From Isoetes taiwanensis (Eukaryota; Streptophyta; Lycopodiopsida; Isoetales; Isoetaceae), in NCBI GenBank assembly GCA_021234155.1, contig JAJEKV010000039.1, positions 13,279,156-13,343,155 of the forward strand: DNA of 64,000 nt, read 5' to 3'. Below are positions 42,581 through 52,946 of this stretch, one piece after another. The notes beneath the pieces are model-generated. The model did no database searches and was not told the origin of the DNA. It was given only the letters and a program-made list of their open reading frames with translations. Positions within the stretch are counted from its first letter, which is position 1. Each line of letters begins with the position of its first letter. The position numbers were made by a program, and so were the translations under genes.

Positions 42581-43740
42581 ACTCACGTATGGGCAGCCAC
42601 CCTGCCCTATGGCCTGGCCGAAGCACCAACCAAAACCGCTTATGCACTCCTATCTCTTTTCCTTGGGCATAGCCTGCAAAAAGGATCGCACTGCTTTGGA
42701 GTAGTTTGACCCCTCCTGCTTGTCCTTGAAGGACACTTGCTTTTTCTCCTGCTGCTTCCCTTGGTTGCCACCATATGGGGCTCTAGCTGGGCCTGGGCTT
42801 GCTGCCCTAGGGCTATAACTCCCTGTTGCCTTACCTTTATCCTGGTAATACTGCTACCTCTGCCTGCTATTGTGAGGTCCTGTTCCTTGCAAGCTTATTG
42901 CCTTGGACTCTGCTTCTGATACTGTCTTAGGATTTATTGCCCTTACAAGCTTGCGGATCTCCTCATTCAGGCCCTCGATGTAGCTCTCCACTGCATGCTT
43001 CTCACCCAATTTGGGCACATCTGACCCTCGGACCTCATGAATTCCCTCAGATGCTTAAGATCGATTTGTTGCCTTGTCGCTTTTGCCGTAGAATTGCTTT
43101 GCATCATCTTTGGACTTATGCTCTCTCGGGACATAATGGCGCTTGAAGGCTTTAGCGAACTTCCTGAACCTGCAAGCATCCCTGCTTAAGCCATGGGCCT
43201 TGGCATAACCCTTCCACCAAATCGTCTTTGCACCCGAGGTTAGCCATTTGCTACCACGCCTTTATCCTTATCCTTCATACCATACAGCGTTGCCGTATTC
43301 ACTCATCTCGTCGAGCCAAGCCTCCCTCCATGCACGACGCATTTCCGCTCGAGAATTTGCTCGAGCTTCCTGGCCTTCCAAACATTTCCCAATGCAGAGT
43401 CTACCTTCTTCTGGTAGTCAGAGGCTCTTGTGTCCCTTTGTCGTCCATTTGTGGTATCCCTCTGCCTTCCATGTGTAGTGACCCTCTGCCTTCCATCTAT
43501 ACGGTCTTGGGCCTGGTCTTCCTCTTCCTCGGAGTCGGAGTCTGAATCCGAGCTTGAGTCGGAGGATTCCAGCTGGAGGACCTCCTTCTCTTGCTCCTCT
43601 TCTTGTCTCTTCCTGTTTTTTGAGCTGATGCTTGCGGCAACTGAGCATTGCCCACCAACCCGGGCCGCTTGGCTGCCAGCAAAAGCCTTTATCTACCCAG
43701 TCCGGCCTCATCTCTGATGGATATTTCCTCTTCAAGGGTT
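42581..43740 (-). pseudogene. gag: Element A gag with degenerate zinc knuckle
   Basis: In alternating frames, minus translation matches element B's gag: DYQKKVDSALGNVWKARKLEQ, YGMKDKDK, and KHLREFMRSEGQMCPNW. The tail (INPKTVSEAESKA) follows, then a Gly/Pro-rich stretch and a broken CCHC-like knuckle (GWCFGQ...GGCP, 42590-42640). At least four frameshifts. Gag would form the virus-like particle of the element. Confidence 0.75.
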
Positions 43741-44025
43741 ATGGGTCCAAATTCCTCGAGCAGTTTCCTTGCCTGGGTGGCCTCATGCGGACTCTGTTCT
43801 TCCATATGTTCTCGGCGTTGTCATTCCCCTGGGCCTAGGCCTCTAGCTGCATACACAAGTAGTTCATGGCTATATGGTTAGTTTTACTTGTTCTCTTGCA
43901 TTATTTATGTTTGTTGGTATAGCTGGGGACACAAAATACATCAACAAAACATTTAAAGTGCAAAAGAAATTATATTTATATGATATCATATCCTAATACA
44001 AAAACCCCCGGGATCAAGAATCTAA

Positions 44026-44990
44026 CTATTCTTGGAATCGCCGGTATGATGGGTTATCCTCTAGGAACTTCTTCACTTGGGCTGTTCCCACTGAATGACC
44101 CAAGTTCCTAAGGACATTGATTGAAGATCCCCCCTGCAAAGCTCTCGCCAATTCTTCTATCCTGCGCTCGGAGGTATAGGCTGCAGTCACTGCCAGTCTT
44201 CCCTGCCGTCTGTAAGGTATGGCAAAGTAAAAAACATCGAGTGCTATCTCTCTCTTCACCAGGATGGCATACTCGGTGTTTGGAGCTAACCGAGCATGCC
44301 GGCCAAAGCCTGAGAGTGCAATTAGCATCGATGCTCCTTCCTCGCCCCTGGGGGTGAATTTGCGGTGAATTACCGCTATTCTTCCATCCATCAGCAGGGG
44401 AAGGTAATACCGCCGCGACACGTGCTGCGTGCCAATCCTCGTCTCGGCCCTCCCTCCAAATCTGCCCGCGCATAGTCATCAACCTCCACCGTGGTGAGCT
44501 CTCTGTAGTCTCTGACTGTTGCTGAAGCTCTCCTGAGGTCGAACTCGCCTCTTCTCTCCCGGGGAGGCGTTGCAAGAGCTTGCCGTTAAGATGTTCGAGG
44601 GTCGCGGGCGGATCCCCATCTGTTCTGTAGAGCAAGGGAACTCTTCCTCCGTCCGGTAGTTTGTTCAAGGGCCTTGTCTACCTCCATAATCCGCATGATG
44701 TTCGGCTTGATATCTGAGGTCGACTCTCCCGCGTGTAAGTGTCGGCTTCCCCTTACTTGGAGTGGGAAGTCGGAGGTTCCTCGGACGATGAAGTCGCCCG
44801 TGTCTGTTCTCTCGGGAGTAGGTGCAGCAATGTTCGTGGTCGATACTCCCTTTCCTGCACTCCTGGGAGTTTTGGATGTAAACTTAGGAGCAAAAATTCT
44901 TCGCCCTCGACAATGATGGGGCTAGGCTTGTGATGCCTAGCCCAAGGGTGGCGCGATCCTAAGAGTCTCGCCGCTTCTTTCAAGTCTTGC
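44026..44990 (-). pseudogene. Element A ORF3, unrecognised, conserved in element B
   Basis: Two frames make one protein. The first part (44990-44753) has SPIIVEGEEFLLLSL; the second (44421-44026) has YYLPLLMDGRIAVIHRKFTPRGEEGASMLIALSGFGRHARL, AYTSERRIEELARALQGGSSINVLRNLG and a basic C-terminus. Element B encodes the same blocks (VIEGEEYIL; FSPRGEE..LLIALSGFGQH; ARALERGSFRNILRNVG) at 50.2-51.3 kb. Conservation of protein motifs between two diverged elements shows selection in the past. I know no family for it. It sits between ORF2 and gag, where gypsy elements normally have nothing. Confidence 0.6.
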
Positions 44991-44999
44991 CACTCTTGT

Positions 45000-45593
45000 T
45001 CTGCTTGCCGCTGCTCTTCCGCTGGGTCGAGCTCGACGTAGTCTTCATCCTCTTCTTCTGACTCCTCGTCTTCTTCTTTTCCTTCTTGCTCCCCTCAGAT
45101 CGTGCGAAGGAGTTGTTTATCTTCGCTGGCTGGCTAATGGGTCCACGTCCATGGGTGGGATGGAGGTTTCTCCCATGGGGTTCTCGGCACGATGGGTGAG
45201 GAAAATGGCTAAGGCAGTGTTGAAAGAGAAGTACTTGGTCCTGTTGACAGTCAGGACCATTGGCTCGGGCGTGCGCTGGGCCTTGTTTGTGAGGTACTTG
45301 GCAATGTTTGGGACATCGCCTAAGGCTGCTTGAAGGGCTTGCCTGGGGACATAGTAACCTATGCAAGGTGGGAGCTGCACTAAAGAATGTCCTACCCTAG
45401 CTTGGAACTCGGACAGGACTCGGCTATATGCTGGGGTTGCGTGCAAGGTTGCTTGGACATCTATCTCCTTCCGGAAGACCCAGAAAATTTCATCGGCGTC
45501 AGCCTCGGCAGCATGAGCGCTGGCGCTGTCCCATCGCCTGAAATCAGAGGTTGCCATGAGTTTAATGAGGAAGAGAGTAGCAAACGGTTGCAA
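45000..45593 (-). CDS. Element A ORF2, unrecognised, conserved in element B
   Basis: The 158-codon frame (45593-45117) contains DVQATLHATPAYSRVLSEFQ, a YYVPRQALQAALGD block, RTKYFSFNTALAIFLTHRA, and GETSIPPMDVDPL. Element B's ORF2 shares the spaced motifs (DLHATL..TP.Y, ..LSQALGE, RYVSAHAALALFMQY, GEPSIQPLDLAPL). A Lys/Ser-rich tail in another frame (SKKEKKKTRSQKKR..., 45110-44980) probably belongs to it after a frameshift, and then runs on towards ORF3, so ORF2-ORF3 may have been one polyprotein. Function unknown. Confidence 0.6.
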
Positions 45594-45858
45594 GAGCGCC
45601 TCAGGGAGTTGGAAAATCGGCTAAGGGAGCAGGAGCAAACTCGTAGGGTGCTACCGACCTATTTATAGAAAAGGGGAAAACCTTAATTTTTGGGTGACTT
45701 GGAAAATTCTTGGGGTTGGGCAGTTCTAGCCTATATTGAGGTCTAAATGAGGATTGGAAGACTACTTTAAGGGTTTGAGCATGACTGGGTTACCTAAAGA
45801 TCTTAACATAACAGGTTGGAGATCATTTGGACAAGTTATGGTGGAGAAATGGTAGGAG

Positions 45859-45925
45859 GTCTCACAGGTAGCGCCTCGTTCAAAAGCTACACTTTAGTTT
45901 CTTGACCAGGCGCGACGTGTGAGAC
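45859..45925. repeat. Element A palindrome 1, 67 bp
   Basis: Ends GTCTCACAGGTAGCGCCT / AGGCGCGACGTGTGAGAC pair, with an inner AAACTAAAGTTTAGTTT-type dyad. It lies downstream of the H3-like ORF (in element sense), between it and ORF2. Confidence 0.92.
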
Positions 45926-46058
45926 ATCAGTCCCATTTTGATCAAAACATGTCTAATTTGGGTAAACTAAGGGTGTAAGGGTAACATACTCATTAAATTA
46001 AGCAGAATCGACCCCTTACTTGGTCACTTTGGAGCTGTTTTGGGCAATTTTGGCCAAG

Positions 46059-46125
46059 GTCTCACAGCTAGCGCCTCGTCCAAAAACTAAAGTTTAGTTT
46101 CTTGACCAGGCGCGACCTGTGAGAC
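46059..46125. repeat. Element A palindrome 2, 67 bp
   Basis: Same sequence family as palindrome 1 and nearly perfectly self-complementary. It starts exactly 200 bp from palindrome 1. Confidence 0.92.
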
Positions 46126-46267
46126 ATCACACCTTTTGGTCTGCAAATGTCCTATTTCACTAAAACAAATACTAGAACCTGCTAATTTGTCCTAATTAAA
46201 CAAGTTCAGACACATAAAGTACTCAAAATTGATTATATTACAAAATTTTTGATTATTTACAAGATGT

Positions 46268-47562
46268 TTATCTGGGATCTTTCTTAATTAAACTAGCTAA
46301 TTGCATGTCTTTCCTCATGAGGGTTACTCGCTTCGCATGAACAGTGCAAGCTGTCGAGTCTTCAAAATGTTGCACTATCCTCTGCTCAGCCGCTTCCTGC
46401 AGTGCCAGCAGCATCTCATCTGTGACCCTCATGTCGGTCCTAAAATCCTGCATTACTTCTCGGACCAAACGAGCAAAGGGGGCACGGGGGATTAGGAGGC
46501 CGTAGCTGCGCTGGAAGTGCCTAATCAGTGCTCTTCTCTCCACCTCCTTCCTGTCGACTTTCTTCTTGGCTGGCTTCTTGGGGGCCTTGGGCTTTGGTGG
46601 TGGCGGCTTTAAGGTCTGCTGTTTCGTTGGGCGTCCTCCCTCGATAAACCTGACCTTGTTCTCCTCATAGTACTTGTTGTACGCCTCCCACTCCTTCATG
46701 TATGCATCGTGCTCCCTCTTCTTCCTCTCATAGATCTTGACACGGTCCGTGACGTAGGCCTCTTGGGCAGGCCGTGGTTGCTTCTTCCTGTCCCACTTCG
46801 GATAAGGAGGGGGCTTCTGCACTTGGTCCTGCTGTTCCGGGTCGGGCTGCTCTTGATTAGGTGTTGGCTGCTCGTCACCCGGGAACTTCGAAGAACTTCC
46901 ACCTCCGGTGTTGGGGATGTAGTCTTCGTCGGAGGAGTCGTCGGAGGGGTTCGGGGGCTGGTCGGCTGGCCGCTCGTTGATGACGACCTTGGGGTTGGGC
47001 TTCCTTCTTGGTGGAACGTCCTTGAGCTTCCTTGGGCCCTCCACGAATTTCCCCTTTGCCTTCTTCTTCTCCTGGGCCGCTTTCGCCTCTTCTTCCCTCT
47101 TCCTCTTCCTGCTTTCCCGGCGCCGTTGTTTCTTCTCGTGTTTTGCAATCCATGCCGCGAGGTCTTTTTCTTCGCTTGGGTCGATCCTTGGCCCGCTGTG
47201 CTCTTGCCGCTCCTTTGTCCTCCTTTCCCGATGTGCTTCCTCCTCTTCGTCTTCGAGGACCTCTGTTGCTGCATCAGAGTGGTCCTCTTTCCCTTCCTGC
47301 TCTTGAATTTCCCGCTCTATCTCCTCGTAGACTTCCCTTGTCTCCTCGTCCATGGAGGTTGGTGATGAGGCCTCGCCTTGATCCACCTAACGATTGAAAA
47401 CGCCAATCGCATCGGATGTATCTTGATCTTCCTGATGTCCTCCTCGCTCGGCTTAACGACCCCCTCGCGAGCCTCTCCACGGCATCCCCGACAAGGTTGG
47501 CGTCAGGGCGCCGGTGGCTTCGCCGGACGAGGGCTTCCCCGGCACCGCTTGGTCCGTGCCAT
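46268..47562 (-). CDS. Element A ORF1: histone H3-derived protein
   Basis: An open frame of 372 codons (47386-46268; first ATG at 47353) ends in a histone H3 fold, residues 282-372. RALIRHFQRSYGLLIPRAPFARLVRE matches the H3 alpha-N region and start of helix 1. MQDFRTDMRVTDEMLLALQEAAE matches loop 1 and helix 2, with loop 1 of canonical H3 length rather than the longer CENH3 type. HFEDSTACTVHAKRVTLMRKDMQLASLI matches the end of helix 2, loop 2 and helix 3. Residues 1-280 are acidic/basic low-complexity (E/K/R/P/Q-rich, with KKXKRRESRKRKR-type nuclear signals). Upstream, at 47562, a second frame starts MARTKRCRGSP, the H3 tail start as in element B; a frameshift or lost intron separates it from the main frame. 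Palindrome pairs flank it. Expected role, by inference: nucleosome-like packaging or chromatin targeting of the element. Confidence 0.88.
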
Positions 47563-47770
47563 GTTTGACGGCTCGTCGATCGGATATCAGCCAAAAAGAT
47601 CGCCTAAGTGGGAGAGCCGGATTTCTAGGGCGGAACGCAAAATGAGTGGGGGGTCTACATCTATTTATAGCTTGGGGAATTTTAGGTCAAAATCTAAGTT
47701 GCTCTATTTAACGTGCCAAGGCACTTATTTACTTAAAACATACACTTATTTCAGAGATTTTTAATTATTG

Positions 47771-47837
47771 GTCTCACAGGTAGCGCCTCGTTCAAAAACT
47801 AGAGTTTAGTTTTTAGACCAGGCGCGACGTGTGAGAT
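47771..47837. repeat. Element A palindrome 3, 67 bp
   Basis: Third copy of the GTCTCACA...GCGCCT palindrome, on the 5' side of the H3-like ORF. One end base differs (GTGAGAT). Confidence 0.9.
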
Positions 47838-47962
47838 CTTACACATTTGTAACTAGTTTAAGTGATTTAAACATACTATTCTAACTGATTCTTACCTTGG
47901 AACTCGCCTTACCATATTACTTTGGTGAAATTATCAAGATTTAAGGTTTTTCTTGGCTCAAT

Positions 47963-48029
47963 GTCTCACAGGTAGCGCCTCATCCAAAAACTAAAATGCA
48001 GTTCTTTGACCAGGCGCGAGCTGTGAGAC
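47963..48029. repeat. Element A palindrome 4, 67 bp
   Basis: Fourth copy, 192 bp from palindrome 3. It lies between the primer-binding site and ORF1, i.e. in the transcript leader. Confidence 0.9.
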
Positions 48030-48224
48030 CACCTTGCCTGGGGAGTGTTTGGCTCATTCTTTTTAGTCTTATTAAGTTCCAGTTCACTTAATTGTTACTA
48101 GCTTAGCATAAACTACAAAAATGAGAAAAAAAAAATTTTCCCACTTTTCGAGGCTTGAGGATCCTATCAAGTTAGTACTACTGGGAGCATGGTCAGTGCT
48201 TTGCTCTTGGTCTCCAAGAACATT

Positions 48225-48235
48225 GCTCGATACCA
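48225..48235 (-). promoter_or_regulatory. Primer-binding site of element A (initiator Met-tRNA type)
   Basis: TGGTATCGAGC on minus, one base from the inner LTR edge, resembles the plant initiator Met-tRNA 3' end complement TGGTATCAGAGC with a deletion. Element B has the exact form. Confidence 0.65.
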
Positions 48236-48236
48236 C

Positions 48237-49814
48237 CGTGGCGATCGCCTACTACTGTGATACGGGTGCACACACCGTATACAAACAGAGTTCTTCCCCC
48301 CCATACCAGCTCCATGCCGACATGAGGGGCCCTCCACATGACACTGCAACCGCGACGGGTTCCAGTGGGAAGAGTGAAGGGGTCATTTTACCCCGTCTCC
48401 CTCAGGGCCTACCTAGCTGCGGAAGCGTACACATACATGTCAGTATATAAGAGCATCATATATCCACCTCTAGGGTGGTACATCACATCTGCATGAACAA
48501 TGATCAGCACAATGCATATGGGAAATCCTACCCAAGGCTCAGACTCAGGGATGGACTGACAAGCTTGGGTCTCCAGAGTTCGTTGCAGACAGAATTCATG
48601 GCAATGGATTTGGCTGGCATAAGAACATGGCATTGGGTTGTCCACTCCATCCACCCCTCCTATGCACACCTTGCGGAGTAGGCTGAAAAGTGTTGGGACC
48701 TGACTGTAGCCCGCCGGATGCATAGCCAAAAGGGCTACTCCTGGGTTTCATCTCCCCAGTTCCGATGGGGCAGGTAGGGATCCTCCCTCCAGAGATCTAC
48801 ATGCTGACTCAAGGTGACTAGAGGGCCACTGCCCCTATTCGACTGAACCCACTGGAAAGTCATGAACACCACTTCACGGGTGTTGAGCCCATGCCTTACC
48901 CACACTCAGTGGTAAGCCATTAGACCTAGTCACAATGATCCCCAGTGAGGCCCCTTACACACCGAGGGATCGCTCAAGAGTCGACACGAATCTCCTTAGC
49001 CGGGCCCTGCCCCTTCACCCACAACCAGGTGTGGTTCTTGTACACAGGCCGAATCTATAGTGTGCTAGAGGGCTAAACTAGGAGCATCTACTACCAAGCT
49101 TTAGGTCTCTACCCCCCTTCCCAATACAAGGAGTTCATAGAGATACATCATCCACATACATCACAGAAGAACTAAAGAACTAGATCTAATCTATATCATG
49201 GAGTTAGGTTCTTTAGTTAGTGTTTGGGATCTAGAGATCTAGGTAGCTGCTATGGGCAATTTAATAGGCTAAGCCTACTGATTCTATGACTGGAAGACGG
49301 TTTAAGCTATTAAATTGACTAAATACCTGATCCTTGGGTGGCTCCTCCTGACCTGAGTTCAACCATCCTGCTGAGCTGATCGAATCAAGGGAAGCTAATG
49401 GTGCGATTCGCTTGGGCAGAGTCTGGGAGACAGTTTTGGCTCATGGGCAGCCAAAACAGAGCTCTAAAACCCTATGGACGAAACTAGCAAGTTAGGGTTT
49501 TCCTACCCTAAATAGACATGGGGTTAGGGCTAGGGTTTCCAATTACCCCTTTTAGCATGTGGGATAATTGGAAAGGGCCCACTTGCCTTTAATGGCTAGG
49601 TGGCAAAATGTGCCCACATGGAAAGGTGTGCCCACATTAATGTGCACATTGGTAAATGTGCACATTAATAATAAATGCACATACCTAGCAAGTTGCCCCC
49701 TAGGGCTACCCACCTGGCTACACATCGGTGTACACGTCAGTCGGAGTGGCGTGTACGCGTGACGAGGCAGTACAGTATACGTCCTGGGACTGTATACTGT
49801 GCTGGAACGTCACA
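48237..49814 (-). repeat. Element A 5' LTR, about 1578 bp
   Basis: Nearly identical to 27634-29206. The outer end (GGAACGTCACA) is intact. The inner end (CGTGGCGATCGCCTAC) has drifted from TGTGACGTCCCCTAC, so the edge is placed by alignment and by the adjacent primer site. Confidence 0.9.
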
Positions 49815-49819
49815 CATGC
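49815..49819. repeat. Target-site duplication CATGC, right copy (element A)
   Basis: Matches 27629-27633. Confidence 0.9.
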
Positions 49820-50030
49820 ATTAGTGGTATTGCCCACTGTAGTAGTTGCTGCATCTGATTCCTCATCTGGGCCAATCTTGCATTCATTGTTTTGACTGTC
49901 ATGTCTTGTTCGTCGTCGTGTTCCCGGCCGAACAAATTCCTAGGTTGCCACTGGTGCTGCCGGCCTTGGCCTTGAGACCCTGACCCGGTGTTCCTGGCTG
50001 CAAGTATTGGTCATCAATGTTGTTACTTAG
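49820..50030 (-). pseudogene. gag: Element B gag, N-terminal part
   Basis: Open minus frame with ARNTGSGSQGQGRQHQWQPRN, then a segment with the helical MNARLAQMRNQMQQLLQWA. It runs without a stop into the CATGC duplication and continues beyond element A at 27628. Confidence 0.75.
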
Positions 50031-50223
50031 GTTATGCATTATTCAACCTTATTTACAAGTCAATTATTGTTAGGTATGAAAGAAATCATGTTCAAATTCC
50101 AACTTATAAGTTAAAGACAATTTGTGACAATTAGAGTTATACATTACATAGGGTATATGATAGTACATAGAACTGAGGACATTTTTATACATTTTAGAAG
50201 ATAAGTTTGAAAGCAGAAAGTGT

Positions 50224-51306
50224 TCATCTTCGAGAATTCTTGACGTCCCTAAGTCGAAGGCCTTTGCCGACATTGCGCAAGATATTCCTAAAAGATCCAC
50301 GTTCGAGGGCTCGAGCCATTTGAGGTGCAGGGAGTTCGGATGCCGTTGCCGCAATTACCATCAATGGTGCGTCTCTCAAGTGGCCCCTGGCGAAGTCGAG
50401 GCAGTGGAGTACCACGGACAAGGGGGGTTCACAGTTTTGCATGCACGGGAAGGGGATTTTTTGGACCCATTTTCGTACATATACGGTCGGCAGGGGGTCC
50501 CTTTTCTGGTATTTTTTGCACTATTCTAGGTAATTTTTATTCGAAAGGGGTCAAATTTTGCTTTTAAAGATCCGTATATAGGGGGGTTTTTTGCCACCCC
50601 ATGCACGCAGATGGCATATCCCCCTTATACATGAGTGAATCCCCCTTGACCACGGATCTCTTGAAGAGAATGATATGATCCGTGTGGCTGCTCAGCTTGA
50701 CGTGCTGTCCGAAGCCCGAGAGTGCTATGAGGAGCGCCACAGACTCCTCCCCTCGCGGGCTGAACTCCTTGTGAAAAACTATCATCTGCCCTGGCTGAGG
50801 ACTGGAAGGTAGTACCGGAGTGCCTTACCCTTTCCTATGGTCTTCGAACCTGTGCCCTTTCTTTGAGCTGCTTCGCCGTAGATGTCTAATGCCAAGAGGT
50901 CTTCATGGTCTCTCCACATGGTGGTTGCGCTTTCCAGGTTGATGCTACTGGATGCCTCCTGCATGCTCCTTGATCGAACCGTTTGGCTAGAGCTTGGGCC
51001 CCTCCCTGGTTTGTATAACCTGCTTTGGATCTCCTAAACTTCTTCCTCTGGAATGATCGGCTGTTGTTGACGATACATCTCCCTTATGTGCTCGTAGGCG
51101 GCGATGTCTGACATCGTCTCACCGGCGTAGGAGTGCCTTTTTGCTACTTCACTTGGGACCTCCTGATAAGAGTAGTCGATGAAGTCACTCTGCTGCTCTT
51201 TTGCAATCAAGCCTAGGAGCTCATCGATTCTAAGCCCTTCTTCTTGGCAGTATGGAAGGTTGAGGGTATCATTTGCCAAAATATACTCCTCCCCTTCGAT
51301 TACCAT
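50224..51306 (-). pseudogene. Element B ORF3, unrecognised, conserved in element A
   Basis: Frames 51306-51034 (MVIEGEEYILANDTLNLPYC, IDELLGLIAKEQQ), 50785-50564 (IVFHKEFSPRGEESVALLIALSGFGQHVKLSSHTDHI) and 50442-50224 (LPAPQMARALERGSFRNILRNVGKG) are collinear with ORF3 of element A. Between the last two, a stretch rich in GGGG/CCCC and TTTT runs (50450-50620) looks like inserted or scrambled sequence. Function unknown. Confidence 0.55.
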
Positions 51307-51505
51307 CGGTGATAGAGCTGTGATGCCGATTGGTGGTTCATTGGCCCGCCTTATGACTTATGTCATCATCGTGCCTTGCTATGCACCTCTCCATTCTTGT
51401 CGCCTCTCTGCTCTCCCAACCTGGGTTTTCTTCCCCTAGCTGCTCGTAATCCTGCTCAATTTGGAATGCCCCTATTCTTGTGCCATGGTACTCGTACTTC
51501 GCAGA

Positions 51506-52006
51506 CTAGATCTCATGTATCTGGCCTTGCTCCATTCTTGTGTTGAGTGGCGCTAGGTCCAAGGGCTGGATCGAGGGCTCCCCCACCTTGTTGACTGCCT
51601 TGTACTGCATGAATAAAGCGAGGGCCGCATGCGCCGAAACATACCTGTGCCTATGGGCTCTACAAGTCATGTAATCGTCCCTTTCCTTTCCCATTGCTGC
51701 CCCTTCCTCTGGATCCCCCTCCCCTAAGGCTTGGCTCAACGAATCTAAAGATACCCACTTGCCTCCCCTTGGTAGAAGGCTAACTTCCCAGGGTAAGATC
51801 TGCTGGTCATATTGGCAAACTATGTCAGTGTAGTAGGGGGTCCTAGTCAGGGTTGCATGCAAGTCAAAGAGATGGTCAAAGACATGGAAGGCCATCATGG
51901 ATGTGGCTGGCACTGTCGTACCATCAAACAAAATTGGTGGGCGCCATTGAGCAGAGGTGGGTGTAAAAGATGGCTTGGAAGAACTGATGAGAGCTTGGTA
52001 AATCAC
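51506..52006 (-). CDS. Element B ORF2, unrecognised, conserved in element A
   Basis: A 166-codon frame, open throughout. It shares with ORF2 of element A the blocks DLHATLTRTPYYTDIV, WVSLDSLSQALGEGDPE, HRYVSAHAALALFMQY and VGEPSIQPLDLAPL, in the same order and spacing, while most other residues differ. This is the clearest sign that ORF2 is a real protein of this element family. The middle has a PWEVSLLPRGGKWV segment. No transmembrane segment and no catalytic motif known to me. Confidence 0.65.
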   Translation of the reverse strand: MIYQALISSSKPSFTPTSAQWRPPILFDGTTVPATSMMAFHVFDHLFDLHATLTRTPYYTDIVCQYDQQILPWEVSLLPRGGKWVSLDSLSQALGEGDPEEGAAMGKERDDYMTCRAHRHRYVSAHAALALFMQYKAVNKVGEPSIQPLDLAPLNTRMEQGQIHEI

Positions 52007-52246
52007 CTAAGATGGTGAGAGCAATTTAGGTGAAGGGAAAATGGCTAATGAGGCTCCCTTTTATAGACTAGGGTTGCCTCGGCTTCCGTGCACAAGGGTT
52101 CTTGATAGAACAGACCTTTGTTCTAAGCTTATGGATCTCCAAATAAGGTACCATGAAGTGCAAATCTAAGCAAAACGAGGCAAGAAACACTACATGGCAG
52201 TTTGTTGGGTCAAATTTGGATAATCCTGGTCAAAATGGGTCAACTC

Positions 52247-52309
52247 GAGTGGGTTCGCGCGAAAGGGGTCTGCGTCGCGAACGCAGAGGCGTTTGGCGCG
52301 GACTCACCC
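52247..52309. repeat. Element B palindrome 1, 63 bp
   Basis: GAGTGGGTTCGCGCGAAA pairs with the end GTTTGGCGCGGACTCACCC, and the inner CTGCGTCGCGAACGCAG forms a second stem. Confidence 0.9.
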
Positions 52310-52447
52310 GGTTGGGCCGATTTCTAAGAAAACTAAACTTTTCTAGGGGTTGTAAGATGCTAACATGCCTATTTGGATCAATTCTAACCTAGTTAGCAAC
52401 TTACTTCATGGTAATTGGACATCTAGAAGTGTTATTTCAAGGCAACT

Positions 52448-52510
52448 AGGTGGGTTCGCGCGAAACGGGCCTAAGTCGCGAACGCAGAGGCGTTTGGCGC
52501 GGACTCACCC
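52448..52510. repeat. Element B palindrome 2, 63 bp
   Basis: Same family, 201 bp from palindrome 1. Confidence 0.9.
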
Positions 52511-52647
52511 AGTTCAGCCGATTTTTGCTACTTTTGGATGTTTTTGACCAAAATTAACTTCTAAACTAGATTCCTAGGCAGATTCTAAGCATTTTACTAT
52601 CTTTTTTCACAAAATTTGGACCAATTTGCCCCAAATTGAGGATACTC

Positions 52648-52710
52648 GGGTGGGTTCGCGCGAAACGGGCCTGCGTCGCGAACGCAGAGGCGTTTGGCGT
52701 GGACTCACCC
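52648..52710. repeat. Element B palindrome 3, 63 bp
   Basis: Same family, exactly 200 bp from palindrome 2. The surrounding 200-bp spacers are not similar to one another apart from a short CCGATTT/CCAATTT word after each palindrome. Confidence 0.9.
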
Positions 52711-52946
52711 GGGTCGGCCAATTTGAGCCAAATTTGGATTCTTATGCTAAAATTTTATGCTAATTAGACAATTCTAAGCATTCTAATTATGATACAAGGA
52801 ATTATACTCACAATTGATTCATACAAGAGTACTATTATATCAAAGAAGAGGTTTAATTTACAGAGAAAATTGACTTTTATAACTAGTAATTAGAATATAC
52901 AGGGGAAAAACTTATATATTTATAAGGTTTACAAAATTGGAGGTGT

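Noticed and set aside
46268-46543. CENH3 (centromeric H3) identity for the histone fold
   Set aside because: Loop 1 has canonical H3 length in both elements, and B has the canonical MARTK tail. Derivation from ordinary H3 fits better, though phylogeny would be needed.
46709-47397. Long plus-strand frames opposite element A ORF1 (Leu/Val/Phe-rich)
   Set aside because: Antisense shadows of the Glu/Lys-rich H3-derived ORF.
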